From: Adiantum capillus-veneris | Lineage: Eukaryota > Streptophyta > Polypodiopsida > Polypodiales > Pteridaceae | Direction of reading: 5' to 3' | Length of the DNA: 64,000 nucleotides | NCBI GenBank assembly: GCA_014529385.2 | Contig: CM043969.1 | Coordinates: forward strand, 23,792,446-23,856,445 | Part shown: piece after piece, positions 54,614 to 64,000 of the stretch | How the letters are laid out: each line of letters begins with the position of its first letter | Position numbering within the stretch: the stretch's first letter is position 1 | Made by a program: the position numbers and the translations under genes | The notes under the pieces: model-generated | The model's input: the letters and a program-made list of their open reading frames with translations, nothing else | Told to the model about the DNA's origin: nothing | The model's database searches: none

Positions 54614-56170
54614 ACGGCTAGCCCTAAGGGGATTGAAACCACCAGAATGCAAATAACTAAAACATAAGCAACTAGCCCTAAGCGGCCAAGCACGACCAAC
54701 CCTAAGCGAGTATACAGTAGATACCAAAATGGCCAAACTCAAGATTTTCTAAATTGATTTAGAGTGTTTCTTTATACGAGCATCCCTGAGCTCCTTTACA
54801 AGGCCAACTTCGAGAACGCAAAGAAAACATTGCTAACCCTAAGCAACTAACCCTCAGCGGACTAGATTGAAATAGCCCAACCGCTTATCATAAGTGCCTA
54901 ACCATAATAGATTATTGAAATGGATAAACTAATGTAACACTAAGCCGATTTAGAGTGGCCAAATCAAAATCTGCTAACCCTGAGCCGCTAGCCTTAAGTG
55001 GCTAGCCTTGAGTGGACAGAAACAGCCAAATTACAAATAACTAAAACCTAAGCGACCAAACACGACCAACCCTAAGCGATTGAACACTACAAACCAAAAT
55101 GGTCAAACTCAAGATTTCCTAAATCAGTTTAGAGCATCTCTATATGGCCATACCTAAGCACCTTTACAAGTCCACCTCTGAGTGGGCAAAGAAAATGTCA
55201 CTAACCCTAAGCAACTAATCGTAAGCAAACTAGACTCAAATAGCCCAACCACTTACCCTAAGCAGCTAACCCTAACAAATTATCCAAACACATACCTAAG
55301 CACCTTTACAAGTCCACCTCTGAGTGGGCAAAGAAAATGTCACTAACCCTAAGCAACTAATCGTAAGCAAACTAGACTCAAATAGCCCAACCACTTACCC
55401 TAAGCAGCTAACCCTAACAAATTATCCAAAACCCTAAACTAATGCAACCCTAAGCCAATTTAAAGTGGCCAAATCAAAATCAACTAACCTTGAGTGGCTA
55501 GCTCTAAGTGGATTGAAATAGCCAAATTACAAAGAACTAAAACCTAAGCAGATAGCCCTAAGCTGCCAAACACGACCAACCCTAAGCGGCTAAACACTAC
55601 AGACCAAAATGGCCGAAGTCAAGATTTTCTAAATCAATTTAGAGCATCATTATATGGTGATCCCTAAGCACCTTAACAAGGCCAACTCCAAGAGGGGCAA
55701 AATAAATGACGTTAACCCTAAGCAACTAACCATAAGTGGACTGAAATAGCCTAATGGCTTACCTTAACTAGATTATTGAAATGGCTAGACTAATGCAACA
55801 CTAAGCCAATTTAGAGCAGCCAAATCAAAATCTATCAACCCTGAGCAGCTAGCCTCAAGCATACTAAAACATCCAAAATGTAAAGAACTAAAACCTTAGT
55901 GGCTGGCCGTAAGCAGCCAAACACTATAGTCCAAAATCGAACTAAAGATTTTCTAAATCGGTTTAAAGCGTCTTTATATGGCCATTCCTAAACTCCTTTA
56001 TAAGGCCAACTGCGAACGGGCAAAGCAAACACCACTTTACCCTAATAGATATAATATGCATCGCCAACTACTAATCAAACCAAAATCCGCTTTACCCTAA
56101 AAAATTTAACACAGACCGCCAACTATTAGTGGCCCAACCAAAAGCCGCCAACCCTAATAATCTAACATAA
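54614..56170. repeat. Degenerate tandem array, unit ~330-370 bp
   Basis: The anchor TCAAGATTTTCTAAAT recurs near 54740, 55108, 55620 and 55940. Each is followed by TTTAGAGC.TC.TTATATGG, CACCTTTACAAGGCC and runs of AACCCTAAGC. Between the second and third anchors an exact-looking 142-bp block is doubled (55149-55290, 55291-55432). No coding frame. The AACCCTAAGC words resemble plant telomere repeats but are not arranged as one. Confidence 0.8.
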
Positions 56171-57011
56171 ACATATTAAGATGGCCAAACCCTATGACAA
56201 GCCAAAGCTTAAAAGTACAACATAAATTTCAAATGAAATTGCATAAAAAATAAAAAATAAATTATAAATTAATCTAAACCAAAATAGCTCATCAATAATG
56301 TATTTAAAATATTTTTTATTACCAAAATCTCGATATGTTTGTTTGTGAATGATAACATTTTAAATATATGTGCATTTATATTTATTTACATGTTTATGTG
56401 CATATGTGCGATTATGTGTGTGTGAGTGTGTATGCAAAAAAAGAAAAGGATAGGGCACTCACATGCAGCCTATGTGAGCACAAAGCACTTGATAGAATGC
56501 CGCCATTTCCTTGGATTCCTCTTCTTATTACAGGAATGTGGAGGTAACACACACCAAAGTGATTCATGAGTGTTGTATCATAGCCTCTATGTGGCAACCA
56601 ACATTTGGCCTGAACGATCTTGTGAGAATGCATGTCTATATCCAAGGTCACAAGTGAGAATCCTGTTCAAATCTTGGTAGATGAGGAGCCTCTCAAAATT
56701 TTATTTTTTATAAGTTAGTGAAATTTCTCAATTACCTCAGACACCTAATTCCCATGACTACAAGGCATCTATGATAAATGGCCATGATGTTGAAGTGTGG
56801 GATACACAAGTTAACGGTGTGCCTCTTTAGATCCAAGAGTATCAAGAATCCTTAGATGTTTTGGTAATGAACATGGATATTGTAGATGTGGTGTTGAGCT
56901 GAGAGTGGGTGCATGGTTCACGATCATCATTGTATTGTAGCTATGAGCATAACAATCTTATGTTTGAATCCCATGGTACACACATTAGAAAGGGGAAAAG
57001 CACACTGATAT

Positions 57012-57073
<62 letters not shown>

Positions 57074-57369
57074 CACTCCCAATAAGCCTCTCCATAGCCT
57101 AGGCATAACACAACACCCAAATACTCTCAAAAAAACTTAGAAATTAACCAAATTTTCAAACAAATCTACACTCCCACACACTTGCGCACACACATACTTG
57201 TAGGAAATGCCACTTTAACACCTAAGTTGCTCGTATATCAAAACTTTTACATATGATATGTCTTCATACAATGTATGCCTATATAATATGTGTATACCCA
57301 TTAAAAAAAAATTTGATCAAAATATATTTTGACCAAAAAATATATAAATATAAATAGGGTGGCTAGATC
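56171..57369. other. Unassigned AT-rich region with (CA)n
   Basis: No gene or element is recognised. A (CA)n run of about 60 bp lies at 57012-57073. The AT-rich part 56200-56400 has no inverted repeat that I can see. Confidence 0.4.
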
Positions 57370-58656
57370 CTTATTGTATTTTGCATTTCTTACACCATGA
57401 TTTTCCTGCTCATTCTTTTTGAAGCTCCATTTTGTTGAGGTATTCTTAGTGTTGTCTTTTGCCTTCAAATGCCATTGTTAGGACAAAAGCTTTCAAATTC
57501 TTGACTACAATACTCCCTTTCATTGTCAAATCTAAGACATTTTAGCTTGGTACTTGCTTCATTTTTCACAAATACTTTTCACCTTTGAAATATAGATAAT
57601 ACATTGGAGAAAATACATCGATTATTTTTCATTGGATAAACCCATGTCTTCCTAGTTTCATAATCTATAAATGTCACATAATACAATGAGCCTCCAAGGG
57701 AAGGTGTACTTGTAGGACCCCATGCATCAAAATGAACCAATTCCCTACTTCAAGAGATTTTATCCTTCTTTGCTTTTCAAAAACATAGTCCTTATAGAAC
57801 TCTAGAACTACTTCCTTCAAACCTGGTAGAAGTTCTTTTGATTAAAGGATTTGCATTCCTTTGGCACTCATGTGCCCAAGGTAATAGTTCCATATGGCAC
57901 CATCAACTTTCGTAGATTTTTCACAAATGAAATGCTAACCATACATAGGTAGAGTATACCCACCTTGTCTCCCTTTGCAACCACCAAAGATCTTTTCAAG
58001 ACCTTCCATTGTGTGTGCATTCATCATCCAATTGACTTGTCAATATAAAGTTTCTTTTAAGAGAAGGAACATGCCTAACATCTTTAAGCTAAATCTCTCC
58101 TTTGGCCTTTCTCTCATTTCTACTCACAATGCAGCACTTGATGCTTCTTATGTGCTTCTTCTTCACATTTCCTCGCTTACTAAGAGCACCCACAACATCA
58201 TCAAACTTGAGAGTGTTTGGCCATCACAATGCTATTCAACTATCCAAAAAAAAAAGGATAGTATTTAAGTTGAACAATCACTTCATGAGAAATAATTTAT
58301 TTGATGTGTATGGTTTATCATAAAGGCCATCAAGAAGCTTTTTCAAGTCCTCTTTCGTGGTCTTCATCTTTGAAACATTGAATGCAACTATTGATGCTAA
58401 GATAAGTTGAATTATTTCCAACTTTTTTCAACCAAGTACGTTCCAAGCTTCATCTGCCATTGTTGTGGGCTTCTTGGCAAGGTCTCTTGATGGAAAATAG
58501 AGATCCTTTTGGTGGAGATAATCTTTGATTTGCATATTCCAATGTTGATAGCTCTTGTTGTTGAATTGTTCAATCTTTAACTTACCCTCCTCTACCATCA
58601 CTCCCACTCAATTTAAGGAATACTTTCCTTTATATGTATTAGCTACAATAAACCTC
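57370..58656 (-). pseudogene. gag-pol: Degraded Ty1/copia relic: gag start, then integrase
   Basis: Near 58600 the reverse strand starts MVEEGKLKIEQFNNKSYQHW and NMQIKDYLHQKDLYFPSRDL, a copia gag. The middle of gag and protease are gone. 57480-57990 reads MSAKGMQILNQKKFLPGLKE, YVTFIDYETRKTWVYPMKNN, KCLRFDNEREY and PQQNGASKRM, a copia integrase core. The frame is broken by many stops. Reverse transcriptase is not found. Confidence 0.75.
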
Positions 58657-58668
58657 GCTCTGATACTA
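58657..58668 (-). promoter_or_regulatory. Primer-binding site of copia relic
   Basis: The reverse strand is TAGTATCAGAGC, one base from the Met-tRNA site, just before a TG that begins the LTR. Confidence 0.75.
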
Positions 58669-58670
58669 GT

Positions 58671-59130
58671 TGTTAGAATGAATGAGTTTCTAAGTAGCAA
58701 TTAGAGTGATGTACTTAATAGGATAGACATAAAATATACACAAGAGAGAGAGAGAGAGAAAGAGAAAACATACGCAAGATATATGTGGTTCATCCAAGTG
58801 CTAGCTACATCCATGTAAAAGCAGCCACTCAATGGCTTTACACTTCAAACTTGAAGTAGTTTACAAAGGGGCTTAGCAACACTTAATGGTCATCTCGTCC
58901 GATTCTCTCTCTACCTTGTACTTCATGCTACTTCTCCATGTGTAGAAGAGGCCTCCTTTAATAGATGCAAAGGAGCCTCTATGGGTTTTCCTGTCACATG
59001 AGAATACACCACCCATGTGTAGAGCGTTCACCCTTAACATACCACTAGCCATTGAATGCCGCCCACTGGCCTTAGACCACCAGCCACTAGCCATTGACCA
59101 TCTGATGAGAAGGAATATTTTGATGAGACT
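58671..59130 (-). repeat. LTR of copia relic; outer end uncertain
   Basis: It starts TGTTAGAATGAATGAG at 58671 next to the primer site. It contains (GA)n near 58744-58764. The other LTR is missing, so 59130 is a guess. 59131-59430 holds nothing I can name. Confidence 0.5.
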
Positions 59131-59439
59131 CTTTGCCCGCGACAAGGTATTGATGCTAGGTTTTCCAGAAAGTAATTTTTCTCATGCATGACGGCTTCTT
59201 TAGGATCCTTATAATGTGTTGTTTTAGAATAAGAATTACAAGGGTAAACCAATAACCATACCTAACACCAATATCGTTTCCTCTACAGACAGAGTTTTTC
59301 GTTTTGGAAGAGATTTTTGGTGATATATGTTTTACGTTAATAATTGTGATATGCCAATAATGTTTTCTATGTATGTTCTTAAAGAAGATGATTATATAAA
59401 GGTACATGATATTTTGGTGAAAACGTTTGGTATGTGTTT

Positions 59440-59988
59440 GGTATGTGTTAAGAGGATAAGCTAGGGTGCTCTTTGCATTGATTGGTTAAATAGTGGGCAA
59501 GCTTAGATAGGTTTTGGGGGTGCAAAACGGCAAGTGAGGACCCCTCTCACTTATTCAAGGAGTGTCTGACGATCAGATGCCTAGAGGTAAGATATACAAA
59601 TGGGTCTAAAGGACTTTAAAAATAGGGGTTTTCAAGAACGATCTATTCTTAGGAGGGAAGGTGATGAAAGGCCACACATTTTTAAATTGCACATAAACTA
59701 TTAGATTTTTCTATTTTAAGCAAACGTGGAAAGCCAAAAAAAAAAGGGGTATTCAAAAATGACATCTCAATAGCCGGCTTTATGGAGATCATCCAAGAAA
59801 GCAGACAAGTGATTATTCCCTTGGGAAAAAGGAAGAACTTAGACAAGTGGGATTGGGAGTTTTGGTTGTTTTGATCGGTAATGGTGTGTAAGTGATTAGG
59901 GATATTAGATTCGTAGCATTTGGAGATGTAGAGAGATACTTCAAGGCTTGGCACAAACTTGAGGTTACTTTGTATAATTTTTTTTGGA
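59440..59988 (+). mobile_element. LINE copy D, 3' coding end, degraded
   Basis: The plus-strand frame reads GKIYKWV then TLKIGVFKNDLFLGGKVMKG and FFYFKQTWKAK. The first B-copy match is KICKWVQKTWKIGFSKNDLF on the minus strand, so the two are the same family in opposite directions. It is the zinc-binding tail region found after reverse transcriptase in plant L1 elements. It ends where copy B's poly-T begins. Confidence 0.7.
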
Positions 59989-59989
59989 G

Positions 59990-61556
59990 AATTTTTTTTC
60001 CAAAAACTCACAATGGTGAGTAGATTATATTAACAAAATCATAGAATTATAGATTCGTGCCATGCTCGCCATGAGCGATGGCATCTTCAATTGATTAATA
60101 ATACATCAACTGACAAGGGAGCCACCTTGACAATAATGGATGGATCCTCATCATTACACATTCAGGTCAATCATCCAAGGTCATGTTCCACTCATCCAAG
60201 TCCATGTGTTTCCCAATGGCGATGATGGTTCCCTCTTTCTTGGTTTATCTCCATGAACTTAGCAACTTCCATGGTGTTCTCAAAGATCCAGCAGTTCCTT
60301 GCCTTCCATACATGTTTAAAGTAACAAAATATCACAATTTGAGTTGCGATGAGAAAATCATGGCTCTTAAACACCTTCCCTCCTAAGAAGAGATCATTCT
60401 TGGAAAATCCTATTTTCCATGTCTTTTGGACCCATTTGCAAATCTTTCCTGCAAGGCCACATATTGCCAAACACTCCTTAAAAAGGTGGGGGAGGTCTTC
60501 ACAAGTTGTTCTACATTGCAAGCATCTATCCGGACCAATCCCCCTAATGCAGATCTTCACCCCATCTGGGAGGCCTCCCATAACACCTTCCATAAGAAAA
60601 CACATTCCATGCGGCCACTTTGCGTGCCAAATGTTTTGCACGATTGTCTCCCACCTTAACTCCAACCACTGCTTGTTCAACGAGGAGAACCAGTCCTTTT
60701 AAAACATAAGGGATCCATACACTACCTTAGTTTGTGGTTTAATGAAGTGTATGTTCTTAGGCCACTGCCATGCTTTCCACTCAAACTTAGACTCACAGTT
60801 TGGCAGACAACACTTGCTAGGTTGTTATAGGGCTTTGCTCAGCAGTAATCTTTTGGTCCCATCGAGGTTAAACTGGAGGGCCAACTGGTCCGTTCCTTTC
60901 TAACCATTACTGTTGTGATCCCAAAGTTGGCCTATATTCCTGATGCCTTTGTTATTAATCTTTCTTGTTACTTCCCTTCAAAAAGGGGTCAGAAGGATGC
61001 TTCTAGCCTTAGAGAGCCAAGCGGACCAATGAGTTATAAAGTTGTGAAAATACCTTGACAGCTCTCCCCATTCCAAGGGTTTTGTTTCTATGTTGGATTT
61101 GTAAGCAAGCTCACCTGCTGTCCCCCCAAGTTTCAAGATGGCCCATCAAGGAGCAAGTAGCTTGTCGTGCACCTCGAGCCGTTTCCACTGGCCACCTTGC
61201 GAGCACAGCTTGGAGTTATCCATCATAGCCTTAGCCGTAATAGCCCAAGCCTGATCTTGCTTTGTGAGTGCCACCACAAACTTGGCACACTGGGCCTTTG
61301 CATGGGTGTTAGGGTTAAGAATCTTGAGACCGTCTTGCTCCATAGGTCTCGCAACAACATCCCATTTAGCCCATTGCCAGTGTGTCAATTCTTTAGTGTT
61401 TTTCTTCCATTGAAGTTTCTTCACTCTTTCCAATTGCTTTTGGCTAGCTTAAGCAACGTACCATTAAAAGTTATAAGAAAAGCATAAATGAGTTTATTAC
61501 CTTCACTCTACTCGAAAAAGGGAGGAGCATGTACTCCCATCTCCATCTATAAAATA
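59990..61556 (-). mobile_element. LINE copy B, 3' part
   Basis: Right to left it reads HWQWAKWDVVARPMEQDGLK (end of reverse transcriptase, 61146-61433). Then comes the zinc-binding tail RWETIVQNIWHAKWPHGMCF, CLQCRTTCEDLPHLFKEC and NDLFLGGKVFKSHDF (60192-60680), then a 3' end CTCACCATTGTGAG and an A-rich tail (T-run near 59992-60000). Several stops lie at 60690-61140. The 5' part is absent. Confidence 0.8.
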
Positions 61557-61567
61557 TCTTTCTAGAG

Positions 61568-62421
61568 TTTTTTTTTTTGCAAAATTTACAATTTGTGAGT
61601 GGAATATATTAAAACCAAAAAAATACATACCCAGCCATGCTCGCACCAAGACATGGCATCAACCAGAACCAAAAGAACCCAGACAGTTAGATACAACCAA
61701 CTCATGTCACACCACATGGCTTTACAAGGGCCCATTACCCTACAGCATCAAACAAGAGAACACAATTACTTGTCGCTTATGGGGGGAGTCCATCACCATT
61801 GTATCAGACCGAGGAGAGTGAGATGCCACCATAGCCCCTCTTGTTGTCATCGAGCAAAGCCATGCCATCACCCGACCTAGGAAAAGCCAACCAAAACTAG
61901 AGTCGTAGAGGATAACCCAAGAAACGTATTACCTGCAGAACCATCAGTTGCTTGAACCAGATATGTAACAGGCCTTAGGGGGGCCACACCCCTTTTTATG
62001 GTGTGTCATGTTTCCACCAAGGGAGGTGCCTCCTGCCACGAGTCGACCCCTACCCAGGACACCAAATGGCAAACACAGGCCACCCTTTTCCGCTACACAG
62101 TGACGGAGGAGGGGCAGCAGCACCTGCAAGAAAAAATAAGGGGGAGGGGAAATGGAAGTAATGCATACACAAGGGAGGCACAGCCAGGTGCTCCCCACCA
62201 AAGCAGACCCTTGTCCCTCTGGCGTCTCCACCATTTCCTTGATTTTCCACCAGCCATGTTGCTGCGCATAGACACCGGCCACTCCTTGCCACAGCAAGCC
62301 CTTTGAGCCTCCTTGCCTCGGCTTCTTGCAAGCTAAGTGAGTGACACCTGTGCACAAAACTCCAAACCCTCGCAACCCTTTGGAAAAACTCACAGTTGTG
62401 AGTGGATTGTGTGTTAGAATT
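61568..62421 (-). mobile_element. LINE-type insert C (854 bp) with 11-bp target duplication
   Basis: TCTTTCTAGAG stands at 61557-61567 and again at 62422-62432. Between them the minus strand ends in the family tail (TATATTCCACTCACAAATTG, then GCAAAAAAAAAAA). The 3' region shares CCATGCTCGC.C...GATGGCATC with copy B. No reverse transcriptase is encoded. The body may be a 5'-truncated or chimeric LINE transcript. Its far end carries another tail-like motif (62381-62421). Confidence 0.7.
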
Positions 62422-62475
62422 TCTTTCTAGAGATTTTAACACACATCCGCTCACAATTGTGGGTTTTTTCAAAAA
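62381..62475. repeat. Inverted repeat of LINE tails
   Basis: Left arm GAAAAACTCACAGTTGTGAG continuing to GTGTGTTAGAAT (62383-62420). Right arm is the near complement, from ATTTTAACACACA through CTCACAATTGTGGG to TTTTTTC (62433-62470). The loop is the copy-C target sequence. Confidence 0.8.
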
Positions 62476-62502
62476 CAACAAAAAAGAGGATAAGCTGGGG
62501 TG

Positions 62503-64000
62503 TTTTTTTTTTGCCACACTCACAATTGTGAGTTGAGATATTATATATTAACCCGATAAGAATAGAACAGTAGTTCTCAGGCACAACATGTGCCTTAAGG
62601 GGGCTAGGGTTCCATCATAGACTTGTACATAGAATACCTACCAGATGATTAACTCCTAACCTCTTGGGTGTTCTAAACAACTCAAAGTATGCATCCATCC
62701 TTCATCTTTGTCCGCTACCTCTCTTCTTGCTGCTACTACCATGTGAATGAGCTCAATGCTTGATCGCATAATATCATCAAAGAGAGCTACCTCTAGTTTG
62801 CCCTCAGAGACTCAAAGGTTCCTGGACTTCCATACTTGGTTCAGGTAGCATAATATGATCATTTGAGTGCATATCATACCGGCTTGGCTTTGGATATCGT
62901 GCCCTCCCAAGATTAGGTCCTCCATAGAAAAGGTGATTTTCCAAGTCCTTCTTACCCACTTGCACACTCTGGCAGCTAGACCCCGCGAAGTAGGGCACAC
63001 CTTAACCCCAATGGGAAAAGCTCCCCACAACACCTTCCAGATGAATACCTTTATGTAGTATGGCCCTTTAGTCTCCCATATGGTAGCAACCATCTTTTGC
63101 TAGCATTCTATTGCCCACTTTTTCTTCCATATTTTGTTGAGTGGGGAAAACCAATCATCTTGGTACACTAGCACATTATATGTACTTTGGGTTTTGGCAA
63201 GCGAGAACACTTTGTCTTTCGACCAATGCCAGGCTCTCCAATCTATTTTTGATCAGGCAAGCTTTGCGTTGTCCATCGTATCCCAGGCCATAATAGCCCA
63301 CTCCTGTTTTTGGTTCGTCAAAGAAACCACGAGTTTGGCACACAAAGCTTTTGCATGAATCATAGGGTCAGTAATCTCGATACTACCCTGCTTCTTAGGT
63401 CTTACTACCCATTCCCATCTCCCCCACTGGTAAGGGGTTGATTAAAAAAAGCTTGATTGGCTTCAAGAATTATTTCCAATTGGATTTGCTCATTTTAAGT
63501 AACGGTGATACAAATGAAATACAGCATCATGAAAGCATTGATCATTGTGATTCTACTATGGAAGGGAAGGAGCACAAACTTTCATCTTCTCATTTTGTCA
63601 TTGACATTATTCAAGATCCATTCAATTCTCTACTTATGTGTAATGCCCACTCCAAGTGAATCACCAAGGTGCGTGAATACAGTGCTCTTGCCTATTACCT
63701 CTCCAGAACATTCCGCGGGGTCAAAGGTGTCGCTTTCTGAGAGAGAGATCAGTCTCAATTTCTCAATATTGCACATAGATCCAAAGGCAGTGGAAAAAAG
63801 ATGGGCAATCTGAAGGGCTCTTCGTAGCGTCTCTAAATCAACTTTTAGGAAAAGCAAAGAGTCATCTGCAAATAGCTTTGTCAGTAGTTTCTTTCCTCTA
63901 GGCAATGAAAGACCTTGAATTTCCCCTTTCGCCACATTGTCCTCAAGCGCAGTCACCAGCGGGTGAGAGCCAATAGCAAAAAGTAGCGGGGCAAAAGGGC
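62503..64000 (-). mobile_element. LINE copy A, reverse transcriptase and tail; continues past the window
   Basis: 63630-63956 has LLTKLFADDSLLFLKVDLET, the catalytic Phe-Ala-Asp-Asp box of L1-type reverse transcriptase, after a KGEIQGLSLPRG lead typical of plant LINEs. 62812-63093 is the zinc-binding tail (FIWKVLWGAFPIGVKVCPTS, WKITFSMEDLILGG). The 3' end is CTCACAATTGTGAG (62519-62532) and a 10-base T-run (62503-62512). Frames between are broken. The 5' end lies beyond 64000. Confidence 0.85.

Noticed and set aside
54614-56170. AACCCTAAGC words as an interstitial telomere array.
   Set aside because: The words are scattered in a ~330-370-bp unit and never form consecutive TTTAGGG-type repeats.

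Overview
The window looks like intergenic DNA from a large-genome land plant. It is made almost wholly of transposable elements stacked inside one another. I find Ty3/gypsy chromovirus, Ty3/gypsy Tat-like (dual RNase H), Ty1/copia, L1-type LINE and CACTA sequences. Primer-binding sites match plant initiator-Met and Asp tRNAs, and a pentatricopeptide-repeat (YAKCG) fragment is trapped in one element. This combination points to a plant, but I cannot decide between seed plant, fern, lycophyte or moss. I see no intact host gene, rRNA, tRNA or CRISPR array.

Layout, left part. 1-4455 is a chromovirus copy on the minus strand, cut by the window edge, whose LTR holds a 76-bp tandem repeat. About 4460-10701 is a gag-only LTR element (minus) with a tRNA-Asp-type primer site and an unusual leader of ~290-bp repeats centred on palindromes. 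It is itself hit by a solo LTR (4587-5519, target duplication CCATC) and by a MITE-like insert (6592-6840). 10702-14995 holds its LTR and unassigned DNA.

Layout, middle part. 14996-30670 is a Tat-like element (minus) with an extra ORF before gag. Its left LTR carries a second, unrecognised element (16580-22140) bearing a PPR fragment and ORFs of unknown type. 30737-45129 is a complete chromovirus (minus; target duplication TAAGA) of the same family as the first one. A complete 5.4-kb copia element (36733-42176, 192-bp LTRs, target duplication GCACC) lies in its gag gene.

Layout, right part. 45850-46810 is a CACTA transposase relic split by a (TA)n run. 46960-56170 is a degenerate tandem array into which a second Tat-like element (47478-54613, plus) has inserted. 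57370-59130 is a copia relic. 59440-64000 is a cluster of LINE copies in both orientations that share a palindromic 3' end.

The relative order of insertions can be read directly: copia is younger than chromovirus 2, the solo LTR and MITE-like insert are younger than the gag-only element, and Tat element 2 is younger than the tandem array. Both Tat copies have lost the reverse transcriptase catalytic core by separate deletions. Most in-frame stops are one C-to-T change from a Gln or Arg codon, often CAG to TAG, as expected from decay of methylated DNA. None of the elements looks able to move by itself.
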